A DNA stretch of 64,000 bases. Source: Ancrocorticia sp039812645 (lineage in GTDB: Bacteria; Actinomycetota; Actinomycetes; Actinomycetales; Actinomycetaceae). Shown here one piece after another: positions 7,167-14,778 of this stretch. The position numbers were made by a program, and so were the translations under genes. The notes beneath the pieces are model-generated. The model made no database searches and had not been told where the DNA came from. It was given only the letters and a program-made list of their open reading frames with translations. The stretch is from NCBI GenBank assembly GCA_039812645.1, contig JBDIAV010000010.1, forward strand, positions 1-64,000. The letters are read 5' to 3'. How positions within the stretch are numbered: the first letter of the stretch is position 1; each line of letters opens with the position of its first letter.

Positions 7167-8237
7167 TCATTTCGTCACATCGACGAATGCATCCGAGGCG
7201 GCCACTTCCTTCTCTAGTAGATCGTTCTCCCACATAAATGTCGCCATCTCGTCCCAGCGGGCCGTATCTTGCGCTCCAAATTTCTCCCCGCCCGTGTACA
7301 ACGTGAGCGTCTGGTCAAGGGTGACCGCGGCAATTGCACGCTTCTCCGGTTCGGCGAGATCGGGCACGTACTCGGCGCTAATATCGAGCGCTTTCTCTGG
7401 GTTTTCCTGGCAAAACTGCACCGCTCGATCCATCGCTTCTAAGACGGCAGCATAGGTGGCACGGTTCTTATCCATCGTGGAATCCAGGGAGCCGAGTCCA
7501 ACACCAACGAGGGGCAGTCCGCCGTCGACCATATCGATGGTTCGCACCGGCCAACTACTCGTGGTGGCGCCGTCCTGGCCAGGCTTGTAGGTGGAGAAGT
7601 CAGCGCCGTTCGCGCTCGCGATATTAACAAGGTCCGAGTTGGAGAATCCAATGATCGCGTCCACGTCACCGGAGGCGAGGGCGGCGGCTTGGGTGTAGCC
7701 GATGTACTGCACGGTAACGTCACTCTCGCTCAGACCGTGCGCCTTGAACATGGCAAGTAGTGCGAAGTAGTTCTCGCCATACGGTCCGGGTAGGCCCACG
7801 GTCTTACCTTTGAGATCGTCCGGGGTGTGGATGTCCGAATCCTCGGGCACGATGAGGGTCACCGGGTATTGCTGGTACATGGTTGCCCAATTGACGACGT
7901 CGACACCGGCGGCCCGGCCCTGCAACATCTCGTCACCTCCGGCGAAAACAATCTGTTCTTCACCGGACTGCAATGCGCCAAGCAGCGCCTCCTGTGCGCC
8001 GTGGTGACGGATCGTCACGTCCAGGCCTGCGTCCTCAAAATAACCCTCATGTTCAGCCACGTACACCGGCGCAAACTGGATATTGGGGATGAACGTAAGT
8101 CCAAAGGTAATTGGAGTGAGGCTGGCCGAACCGTTGCCGGTGGCGTCACTCTCCTTATCGCCACCTACTGTGCCGCCGGTACAGGCCGAGAGCGCAAGGG
8201 TGAGGGCTGCCGCCGCAGCAATCATGAGTCGTTTCAT
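7167..8237 (-). CDS. ribY: ABC transporter substrate-binding lipoprotein, NMT1/THI5-like (RibY-type) (356 aa)
   Basis: This is an extracytoplasmic binding lipoprotein of the NMT1/THI5-like family. A lipoprotein signal peptide ends in the lipobox LSAC, with the lipidated Cys at position 19, followed by a Gly/Asp/Ser-rich linker. The mature part has the family features ITFGLTFIPNIQFAPVYVAE and the GPYGENYFALLAMFKAHGL region. AAGGA precedes the ATG. The upstream gene is the cognate permease and the pair is headed by an FMN riboswitch. Such pairs were described as riboflavin transporters RibXY, so riboflavin or a close flavin precursor is the likely ligand. The symbol rests on this context, not on substrate evidence; homologues without the riboswitch bind pyrimidine or thiamine precursors. 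Confidence 0.8.
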   Translation of the reverse strand: MKRLMIAAAAALTLALSACTGGTVGGDKESDATGNGSASLTPITFGLTFIPNIQFAPVYVAEHEGYFEDAGLDVTIRHHGAQEALLGALQSGEEQIVFAGGDEMLQGRAAGVDVVNWATMYQQYPVTLIVPEDSDIHTPDDLKGKTVGLPGPYGENYFALLAMFKAHGLSESDVTVQYIGYTQAAALASGDVDAIIGFSNSDLVNIASANGADFSTYKPGQDGATTSSWPVRTIDMVDGGLPLVGVGLGSLDSTMDKNRATYAAVLEAMDRAVQFCQENPEKALDISAEYVPDLAEPEKRAIAAVTLDQTLTLYTGGEKFGAQDTARWDEMATFMWENDLLEKEVAASDAFVDVTK

Positions 8238-8312
8238 GGGTCCTTCTCTGTTCGTATCGCTGGGTCGTGGAGTTTCTATCGTGGTGGCCCCAAGTCAGAT
8301 TCGGGGCCCGCC

Positions 8313-9128
8313 TTACTTGGTTGTGGCCGGTGTTTCGGCTCGTACACGCCATCGATGGCTGCCCGAGCTATCCCGGATCAGGTAGTTGGCGCGACTCTCG
8401 ACCAGCGAAATGAGGCCGTAGATGGTCATGGCGCTGACAGCCAGGAGAACGATCGCGGCAAACATTCCCTTGATATCTCCTGAGCCCTGCGCGCTCATCA
8501 GAGCCATGCCAAGTCCCTTGCCACCTATGATCATTTCGCCGACGACGGCGCCGGTAATCGAGAGTGTGAATCCCGTACGTAGCCCCGCCAGGATTGACGG
8601 CGCGGCAAGCGGGATCTCCATCGTGCGAATGAGGGTGAGACCAGAAGCACCATCGAGGCGAGCAGCCCCGATGATGTCAGTGTCGATATGGCGAATTCCC
8701 ACCGATGTAGAGACGACGACGGGAAAAATCACCATGATGGTGCACAGCACGATGATGGAAACCGGGCCATAGCCGATCCAGATCGTAAGCAGCGGTGCGA
8801 TGGCCACAGCGGGGATCGCCTGCGAGGCGGCAAAGTAGGGCTGAACCATCCGAGAGAAGGTCCGAGATTTCCCAATGCAGTATCCAAGAGGAATGCCAAC
8901 CATGGCTGCGACAACACAGCCCGCAATGGCTACCTGAAGGGTTGCCTCCAACGCATCGACTAAATAGCCGGAGCGCAAGCCTGAGATCAGCCGCGCCGTC
9001 GTTTCCTGTGGTGAAGGAAGAAAATAGGCATCGACGAAGCCGAAGGTCGTGAAGAACCACCACAGCGCCAGAAGAAGCGCGCCAAAAACGAGAGAGGGTA
9101 GCCAGCTGGCTCCGCGTCTCGGTCTCAT
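8313..9128 (-). CDS. ribX: ABC transporter permease, RibX-type (271 aa)
   Basis: This is a membrane permease of the BPD_transp_1 family with about six hydrophobic segments. The EAA-type cytoplasmic loop (DIIGAARLDGASGLTLIRTM, residues 178-197 approximately) couples to an ATPase. The start at ATG 9128 is preferred over an upstream TTG at 9179: AAAGGA lies six bases before it, and that Shine-Dalgarno sequence is partly enclosed in a hairpin (9138-9159) that fits riboswitch control of translation. The gene is followed after 75 bp by the substrate-binding lipoprotein gene. No ATPase gene lies next to the pair, so an ATPase encoded elsewhere must serve it. Confidence 0.82.
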   Translation of the reverse strand: MRPRRGASWLPSLVFGALLLALWWFFTTFGFVDAYFLPSPQETTARLISGLRSGYLVDALEATLQVAIAGCVVAAMVGIPLGYCIGKSRTFSRMVQPYFAASQAIPAVAIAPLLTIWIGYGPVSIIVLCTIMVIFPVVVSTSVGIRHIDTDIIGAARLDGASGLTLIRTMEIPLAAPSILAGLRTGFTLSITGAVVGEMIIGGKGLGMALMSAQGSGDIKGMFAAIVLLAVSAMTIYGLISLVESRANYLIRDSSGSHRWRVRAETPATTK

Positions 9129-9137
9129 GAACAGTCC

Positions 9138-9159
9138 TTTCCCCTTCGCTTCGGGGAAA
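9138..9159 (-). promoter_or_regulatory. SD-sequestering hairpin (riboswitch expression platform)
   Basis: On the minus strand TTTCCCC pairs with GGGGAAA across an 8-nt loop. The 3' arm runs directly into GGA and the permease ATG, so the hairpin covers part of the ribosome binding site AAAGGA. It lies between the FMN aptamer and the start codon, where a translational expression platform is expected. Confidence 0.65.
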
Positions 9160-9225
9160 TGTTGGACTCGTTCAGACAACGGAAGTTGCGGTCGATGAAT
9201 ACAACCGACGAACTCCGCCCTTCAC

Positions 9226-9338
9226 GTGCGCCTCCCATCCGGACTTTAACCGTCGGTCAAGGAATTTCACCTTGTCAACCACTTGCGTGGGTCGCGGACT
9301 ATCACCGCCGGTTCAGACTTTCACTGACCCCGGAGCAC
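9226..9338 (-). promoter_or_regulatory. FMN riboswitch (RFN element)
   Basis: Read on the minus strand, the region contains the conserved RFN blocks in order: GGTCAGTGAAAGTCTGAACC, CGGCGGTGATAGTCCGCGAC, then AAGGTGAAATTCCTTGACC, CGACGGTTAAAGTCCGGATG. A closing P1 helix can form between GTGCTCC (9338-9332) and GGGAGGCGCAC (9236-9226) with one mismatch. It lies about 100 nt upstream of the transporter permease. Known FMN riboswitches repress riboflavin synthesis or uptake genes when FMN is high, which sets the likely substrate class of the transporter. Confidence 0.95.
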
Positions 9339-9652
9339 AATGTGTTCGTTCCCCAGTATGCCGCCGCGGGACGTTAGTCGCAACCAGACATCGTCATGGG
9401 AGAGCTGTGACGTGTCACTCGGGGTGTTTTTTGAACCACGACGAGGTGCGCACCCAGCCAGCTATTAACCCATCGGACGTGGTAAAACGTTGGTGCACGA
9501 GCCGTCGTCGTCAGACTTTTGGTCTGGCCGGTAGGGCCTCAGTCTGACCGGTTTATTTGGTGTTCACTACCACGTTAACGCGCGGCAACCTGCGGAAACA
9601 CTCCCGACCGACGTCCTAGTTAATTGCCGCTTCTCAGGTTTAGGGTGGACCC
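9339..9652. other. Intergenic region between FMN riboswitch and PEPCK-like gene
   Basis: This is the promoter region for two divergent units: the riboswitch mRNA (minus) and the 1118-aa gene (plus). It contains GTCAGAC (9510-9516) and its inverse GTCTGAC (9542-9548). It also holds a 12-bp near-direct repeat, GGTCTGGCCGGT (9521-9532) and AGTCTGACCGGT (9541-9552), spaced exactly 20 bp apart, possible sites for a regulator of the plus-strand gene. No ORF of interest is seen. Confidence 0.45.
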
Positions 9653-12600
9653 ATGGGTTATTCAGTGACTGACGTTATCAACCTTCGACTCGCACTCTTG
9701 GGCCACGCGGTACCGATGGATGCGGATATGGAACTCGTTGGGCCCTTGATCGCCCAACAGCAGGAGTTCAACCGCCGTCTGGAGTACCGTCCTTGTGCCG
9801 CCGATAATCGAATTCAGGTTTTCCTCAACGATTACCTGAAGGATACCGGCACCAATCCTATTATCCCCTCGCGCACTCTCGTGCTCGACCAGGCCGGATT
9901 GGCCCGTGCGCTGTCACTTCCAAGCGACGCCGACGAGTTCTCCAACGATCTTCTCTCCAGCTATCGTCTTGCCAACGGCGTGCTGCACAACCCGGCCAAC
10001 GATCGCCGCACCACCGCGGGCGTGTTCCATATCGCCGAGGGTGGCCTGCCAATTCCCGATGACAAGCGCGCTGTTCCGAAGGCCGTCTTCGGTAAACTCA
10101 TGGAACTGGCCATGGAACCACCGCGGGATCTCCTGACGGTTCCCTACACCGCAAACCAGGAGAATCCGGCCCACACGTTCGTGTCTCTGTTGCTCCGCCC
10201 GCTCGTTGTTCCCGAGGTGCACGGACGCCAGCGCGAAAAGCGCATGGAAATCCGTTTCATCGTTCCCGGCGGCCTCGTGGCCAACCTTGACTTCGTCGAA
10301 GGAATCTTCGGCAACGGCGGAGATCCGTTCCTGGCGGACAACGATTCCGCCCTCGACCCCACTGGCTGGACGGGTACCAGCGGCCTGGTTGTTCTTGCCC
10401 CTCACCTCACCAAGGTGACGAAGAAGGAACTCGGACTCCCCCGCTGGGAGGACGCCACCGAGCGTCAGCGCCGCGACCATATGTGCTACAAGGACGAGGC
10501 CGAGCTCTACAACGACGGCCAGGCCTTCAAGTGCTGCGCCCGTGACGAGCGTGGTGTCATCGTTACCGTCATTGCGGACAACTACTTCGGTTACTGCAAG
10601 AAGGAAGTCAAGACCCAAATCAGCTACTCCGCGAATCTTTTCGGCAACGCCGAGGAAGAGCACGCCGGTGGCGCACGTGTGTTCCCCTCCTACACACTCG
10701 GCCAGACCTTCACGTCCGATTATGTGAAGGGCGACGAGACTGTTGACGACGTCGTGTCACGCAACCCCGAGCGCTTCGAGTTGCAGCCCGAGGGTCATGC
10801 GCTCGACATCCGGTACCCGGAGTTTGTCCTGGTTCCCCCGCACGCCTCCTACAGCCTGCTCGACAGCACGGTCTCGTGGACTGATGCGGATGGCAAGCGT
10901 CAGTCGATTCCACTGCGTGCCAAGAAGACGTACTTCGCTCCCGACGGCTACCGCGTGTATATGGAACAGCTGGATGCTGAACCCACACAGTGGACACTCG
11001 TGGGCGTCTCCCCCGTCTCCACCACGTGCCACAAGCCGTCGACGGTCTCGGGTGGCGGCAAGTCTGAGATCAGCAAGGCCCTCTCGGACGCCTTCATCTT
11101 CGGTAACCTCTACAGCCCGAACTTCGAAGAGGATATGGACACCGTCCAGTCCCTCTTGGAGCGCGATTACTCCGATCGTTTCCGCAGCGGTGATACCAGC
11201 GATCACCGTTCGATCCTCAGCGAAGATCGCTCCATCGGTTCAGTCATTAAGCTGCTCACCCGGTCCGAGGACTACACCGATGAGTACAACAAGTTCCTCG
11301 ATACGATCCCCGCGTACATCAAAGAGATTGTCTACACGGTCAAGCGTTACATTAAGCCCGAATGGGGCGAGAACTGGCGCGAGCACTTCACCGTGGGCAT
11401 CATGAATGACCGCTACGGAAACTTCGTCCGGCTCGACGGTCAGAAGATCGTTAACACGAACCTCCGAATTGGCTTCACCGCCGACGGGTCATGGCGTCTG
11501 TTCAGCCTTCGCCCCGACTTCCATCCGGCCACCAAGGTGCAGACCGAAGACGACATCACCGCTTCCGTAGTGATGCGCGATCGCGACGGCGGCTTCTCCC
11601 GTAAGTACGTGGAGAACTGCGAGCAGTTGCTTTTCCAGCGTCCAGACGACGCCAAGATTCGTGGATACGATAAGCAGACGGAACGCGATCTGTCGCAGCC
11701 CGGCTCATTCATCTCTAACTTCGAGCCACTCACTCGTGCTGACGCCCGTGCCATGCGCGACGACGCCGTCAAGTTCAGCCTCTTCTCGGCACCTATGCAG
11801 GAGTTTATCTCCAGCGTCGCTGATGAGGCCGACGACGTCTCGCCAAAGTACTTCGTATCCTCGGCTGATGCGCGCATCGTTGATGGTGCTCGCTCGAAGA
11901 ACCCGCGCTACTTGCAGGTGCGCCCGGATCTCTCGCACCCCGTGGATACGGCTGCATCAGATCTTGCGGCTCACCTGGTCTCTGGAACACCGCTCTCTGA
12001 GCCGCTCCCCTTGCCGGTCGACGTCGTCGCCGCGGGACGCCGCAACAATCCTCCCGAGGACAAGGTGCCGGCGCTGTGCTCGTACAACCCTCTACACTTC
12101 ATGGAGCTGCCCGAGTTGTTCATGGAGTTCATCTCCTCGATGACGGGCAAGTCGCCCTCGACTACCGGTGCGGGTTCTGAGGGAGCCATGACGAAGGGAC
12201 CGTTCAACGCCCTTCCCGCAACCTTCGATCTCAATGCAGCTTTCCTGTCCTACGCTCTGGCTGGCTACGACGGCTGGATCTCCAGTGCCGGATACATTGG
12301 ACCTCACACCAGGATTGATCACGACTTCAGCCTGCTGGTGCCCGAGCTGTTCAGCCGCATGACCCCCGAAGAGCGCGATGCGCACGAGCTCATCAAGGGT
12401 GGATACCTCGAGAAGATTGAGGACTTCGAGCATGACGGCAAGAAGGTTTTTGCGAGCCGTCTCGGCTACCGCATGACGCAGAAGTTCGCGACCTTCTTCT
12501 TCGGCCGTATCTTTATGCATCCGCAGGCAGTTTTCGACGATTCGATGCTTCGTCCCGAATTGCAGGATCTGGACGTCTTTGCGAATTCGGTCGATACCAT

Positions 12601-13009
12601 CGTGGCCACCCATCAGCGTGTGGCTAAGGCGTACATTGCTGATGGCACGATTTCTTATGCCGTTCCCCCGATTCGGGCACTGCTGGAGATCATGGCGAAC
12701 GGAGAATCCTCCGAAGGCTGGACGCTTGAATCACCGGAGTTCCGCGAGCTGTTCGAGCGTGAGAACATTTTGGCTTCTGACTGGTACGCCGAGCGTATTG
12801 CTGCAAAGCATGACGAGGAGCTGAGCCGCATCACACAGGGTATTGAGGACATGAACCGCTTCCTCTCCATCCCCACGAATGCAATCACCGCCGAGCGTCT
12901 CCACTTGACGGACCGCATCGCAGCTGCCGAGGCAGAGTACGCCCACAAGTCAGCTCCTGAATACCCGGTTCGCCTCATCGGTCAGGTGGGCTTGCAGCCT
13001 CTGAAGTGA
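9653..13009 (+). CDS. Probable pyrophosphate-type phosphoenolpyruvate carboxykinase (1118 aa)
   Basis: This is a very large cytosolic protein without signal peptide or membrane segments. Its length (family about 1100-1200 aa), its occurrence in an actinomycete and a Gly-Lys motif GGGKSEISKALSDAF (from residue 467) match what I recall of the PPi-dependent PEP carboxykinases of Propionibacterium freudenreichii and Entamoeba. These interconvert PEP + CO2 + phosphate and oxaloacetate + pyrophosphate, and are only distantly related to the GTP and ATP enzymes. Many databases label homologues simply as hypothetical. The assignment is recalled from family features, not computed. The gene stands alone as a monocistron with a strong 17-bp hairpin behind it. 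An alternative is an uncharacterised large protein of the same distribution. Confidence 0.55.
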   Translation: MGYSVTDVINLRLALLGHAVPMDADMELVGPLIAQQQEFNRRLEYRPCAADNRIQVFLNDYLKDTGTNPIIPSRTLVLDQAGLARALSLPSDADEFSNDLLSSYRLANGVLHNPANDRRTTAGVFHIAEGGLPIPDDKRAVPKAVFGKLMELAMEPPRDLLTVPYTANQENPAHTFVSLLLRPLVVPEVHGRQREKRMEIRFIVPGGLVANLDFVEGIFGNGGDPFLADNDSALDPTGWTGTSGLVVLAPHLTKVTKKELGLPRWEDATERQRRDHMCYKDEAELYNDGQAFKCCARDERGVIVTVIADNYFGYCKKEVKTQISYSANLFGNAEEEHAGGARVFPSYTLGQTFTSDYVKGDETVDDVVSRNPERFELQPEGHALDIRYPEFVLVPPHASYSLLDSTVSWTDADGKRQSIPLRAKKTYFAPDGYRVYMEQLDAEPTQWTLVGVSPVSTTCHKPSTVSGGGKSEISKALSDAFIFGNLYSPNFEEDMDTVQSLLERDYSDRFRSGDTSDHRSILSEDRSIGSVIKLLTRSEDYTDEYNKFLDTIPAYIKEIVYTVKRYIKPEWGENWREHFTVGIMNDRYGNFVRLDGQKIVNTNLRIGFTADGSWRLFSLRPDFHPATKVQTEDDITASVVMRDRDGGFSRKYVENCEQLLFQRPDDAKIRGYDKQTERDLSQPGSFISNFEPLTRADARAMRDDAVKFSLFSAPMQEFISSVADEADDVSPKYFVSSADARIVDGARSKNPRYLQVRPDLSHPVDTAASDLAAHLVSGTPLSEPLPLPVDVVAAGRRNNPPEDKVPALCSYNPLHFMELPELFMEFISSMTGKSPSTTGAGSEGAMTKGPFNALPATFDLNAAFLSYALAGYDGWISSAGYIGPHTRIDHDFSLLVPELFSRMTPEERDAHELIKGGYLEKIEDFEHDGKKVFASRLGYRMTQKFATFFFGRIFMHPQAVFDDSMLRPELQDLDVFANSVDTIVATHQRVAKAYIADGTISYAVPPIRALLEIMANGESSEGWTLESPEFRELFERENILASDWYAERIAAKHDEELSRITQGIEDMNRFLSIPTNAITAERLHLTDRIAAAEAEYAHKSAPEYPVRLIGQVGLQPLK

Positions 13010-13066
13010 TAACATCGCCGGCTTTAACTGGCATCATTTCGGTCAATAATTGGTTGATATGATAAT

Positions 13067-13107
13067 GCGGGTGCGAAGGAGATATTTAGAATCTCTTTCG
13101 CACCCGC
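13067..13107 (+). terminator. Terminator of the PEPCK-like gene
   Basis: A 17-bp stem (GCGGGTGCGAAGGAGAT with its complement, one G-U pair) and a 7-nt loop lie 58 bp beyond the stop codon. No U tract follows, so it is a strong hairpin of the kind often seen in actinomycetes rather than a canonical terminator. Confidence 0.7.
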
Positions 13108-13243
13108 TCTGTTGTAGTGCTTGACGAGCCGAGTGGCCATGGAATAGCTTTACTCCCGTGCACTCCGACAGTGCACCGCGCCATCAACAGCGTGTCGTCA
13201 AGATGCCTTGCACCTTGACACCTCTTCACCGGAAGGATCTGGA

Positions 13244-13327
13244 ATGCGCTTCTCAAATAAGCCGCATCTGGAGATCGCACCACGCGATCTCCACGACCAG
13301 CCACCCCTTCTGGAGCGAGATATCTGA
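13244..13327 (+). CDS. Candidate small protein/leader peptide (27 aa)
   Basis: ATG at 13244 is preceded by GGAAGGA at normal spacing and opens a 27-residue frame (MRFSNKPHLEIAPRDLHDQP followed by seven more residues) ending in TGA. A GC-rich hairpin starts 13 bp after the stop. The peptide is charged and Pro/Leu-rich, with no membrane segment. The arrangement of RBS, short ORF and hairpin ahead of rtcB resembles a leader peptide or an independent small gene. Chance cannot be excluded. Confidence 0.35.
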   Translation: MRFSNKPHLEIAPRDLHDQPPLLERDI

Positions 13328-13339
13328 TATTTTCACAGA

Positions 13340-13366
13340 TGCCCCGCACCATTATGGTCCGGGGCA
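13340..13366 (+). terminator. Hairpin after the small ORF, upstream of rtcB
   Basis: TGCCCCG pairs with CGGGGCA, extended by ACC/GGT after a C-C mismatch, with a 5-nt loop. TTGTTG follows on the plus strand. It is either a terminator for the short upstream unit or an attenuator before rtcB. Confidence 0.55.
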
Positions 13367-13467
13367 TTGTTGTATGGAAAAGCGCGGCATCGCGCAGCTA
13401 CCCATCCTTGCCTTGGACCGTCTCGCAGTCTGCATCGGCTGCGTCAACTCATCCAAGGAAAGGAATC

Positions 13468-14637
13468 ATGGAACACCTCTCACAGCGACTGCTCTCGTGG
13501 GCGTCGCTGATCGACGAGCGGACGCTCGCCCAGGCTCACACAACCTCGCGTATGCCGTTCATCTTCCCGCATCTTGCTCTCATGCCTGATGCCCACCTCG
13601 GCAAGGGAGCGACCGTCGGCTCGGTGATCCCTACGCTCAGCGCCATTATCCCGGCGGCCGTTGGTGTGGATATTGGTTGCGGCATGATTGCCGTACGTAC
13701 TCAGTTCACAAGGGACGAGCTCGTCTCACGGGATCTCACTCGCCTGCGGCAGCAGATCGAGCGGGCGATCCCGCTCTCAGCGGGCAAGCATAACCACAAG
13801 CTGACGGAGACTGCTGGGCCTCGTATAGTCGAGCTCGAAGAACTTGCGGACAAGAAGGGCTTCAACCCGGATTCCTACGCGGGCAACTGGCGCTACCAGC
13901 TCGGATCGCTTGGCTCCGGGAACCACTTCATTGAAGTCTCGGTGGACGAGCTGGATCGCGTATGGATGTTCCTGCACTCTGGTTCGCGCGGTATCGGCAA
14001 TAAGATCGCTCAGCACCACATCAAAGTGGCACAGCGACTCGCCACGCGGTGGTGGATTGATCTGCCGGATCCTGATCTCGCCTACCTGGTGGAAGGTACC
14101 CCGGAGTTCAGCCGGTATATCTCTGAGCTTCGTTGGGCCCAGCACTTTGCGCTTCTCAACCGCGAGGAAATGATGGATCGGGTCTCACGTCAGCTTTCGG
14201 AGACAATGGGCGCCGTCGTCGTTGAAGAGGAGCGCATCAACTGTCACCATAACTTCACCGAATCGGAGAAGCACTGGGGCAAACAGGTGTGGGTATCGCG
14301 TAAAGGAGCCATTATCGCAGCCGAGGGGGTGGATGGATTGATCCCGGGCTCCATGGGTGCGGCATCGTACGTTGTCCGCGGCAAGGGGAACCGGTTCTCA
14401 CTGAACTCGGCACCTCACGGAGCGGGGCGCCAGTACTCACGTTCGGCAGCGCGCCAGGCGTTTACACGTGAACAGTTGCGGGAAGCCATGGCAGGTATCG
14501 AGTACCGCCACACGGACGCCTTCATTGATGAGATTCCACAGGCCTATAAATCAATCGACCAGGTAATGGCCGATTCGGCGGATCTCGTGGAGATTCGGCA
14601 CACGTTGCGACAGCTCGTCAATGTTAAAGGTGACTGA
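13468..14637 (+). CDS. rtcB: RtcB family RNA ligase (389 aa)
   Basis: RtcB joins RNA 2',3'-cyclic phosphate or 3'-phosphate ends to 5'-OH ends using GTP and manganese. Metal and guanylation motifs are visible: DAHLGKGATVGSV (41-53), VGVDIGCGM with Cys71, GSLGSGNHFIEV, FLHSGSRGIGN, INCHHNF, and PGSMGAASYVVRGKG near the C-terminus. ATG 13468 follows AAGGAAAGGA and gives MEHLSQRL; a longer frame back to 13339 lacks such support. The 389-aa length fits the compact actinobacterial form. No rtcA, rtcR or archease gene is adjacent. The role may be tRNA or rRNA repair after stress. Confidence 0.9.
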   Translation: MEHLSQRLLSWASLIDERTLAQAHTTSRMPFIFPHLALMPDAHLGKGATVGSVIPTLSAIIPAAVGVDIGCGMIAVRTQFTRDELVSRDLTRLRQQIERAIPLSAGKHNHKLTETAGPRIVELEELADKKGFNPDSYAGNWRYQLGSLGSGNHFIEVSVDELDRVWMFLHSGSRGIGNKIAQHHIKVAQRLATRWWIDLPDPDLAYLVEGTPEFSRYISELRWAQHFALLNREEMMDRVSRQLSETMGAVVVEEERINCHHNFTESEKHWGKQVWVSRKGAIIAAEGVDGLIPGSMGAASYVVRGKGNRFSLNSAPHGAGRQYSRSAARQAFTREQLREAMAGIEYRHTDAFIDEIPQAYKSIDQVMADSADLVEIRHTLRQLVNVKGD

Positions 14638-14658
14638 GCCTTGAGCCTTGAGAAATTC

Positions 14659-14718
14659 TGTGGCGGCGAGGGCGGGTTATGTGCCAATATAGGCATTCAA
14701 CCTGCTCTCGCCGCCACA
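14659..14718. terminator. Long bidirectional hairpin between rtcB and aldo/keto reductase
   Basis: A 20-bp stem (TGTGGCGGCGAGGGCGGGTT with its partner at 14699-14718, containing two G-U pairs) encloses a 20-nt loop that itself can form TGCC/GGCA. It lies between convergent genes and likely terminates both. Runs of A/T flank it on both sides. Confidence 0.75.
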
Positions 14719-14778
14719 AAATTGTGGACAGTCAGAGAAAATACTGAGCCGGTCCGGACACGTGGCCGCGATCCGCTC

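Larger units (their letters stand above)
13108..13467 (+). other. Structured leader region upstream of rtcB
   Basis: This 360-bp stretch is unusually structured. GTGCACT and AGTGCAC form a perfect 7-bp hairpin (13158-13176). A 27-codon ORF with a good ribosome binding site follows (13244-13327). Another hairpin (13340-13366) precedes rtcB by 100 bp. It could hold a small RNA, a leader peptide attenuator, or an independent micro-gene. No known RNA family was recognised. Confidence 0.4.

Noticed and set aside
13086..13367. 93-codon minus-strand frame in the rtcB leader
   Set aside because: No ribosome binding site, covers hairpins on the opposite strand, and composition is not protein-like. 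The 27-codon plus-strand ORF has better support.
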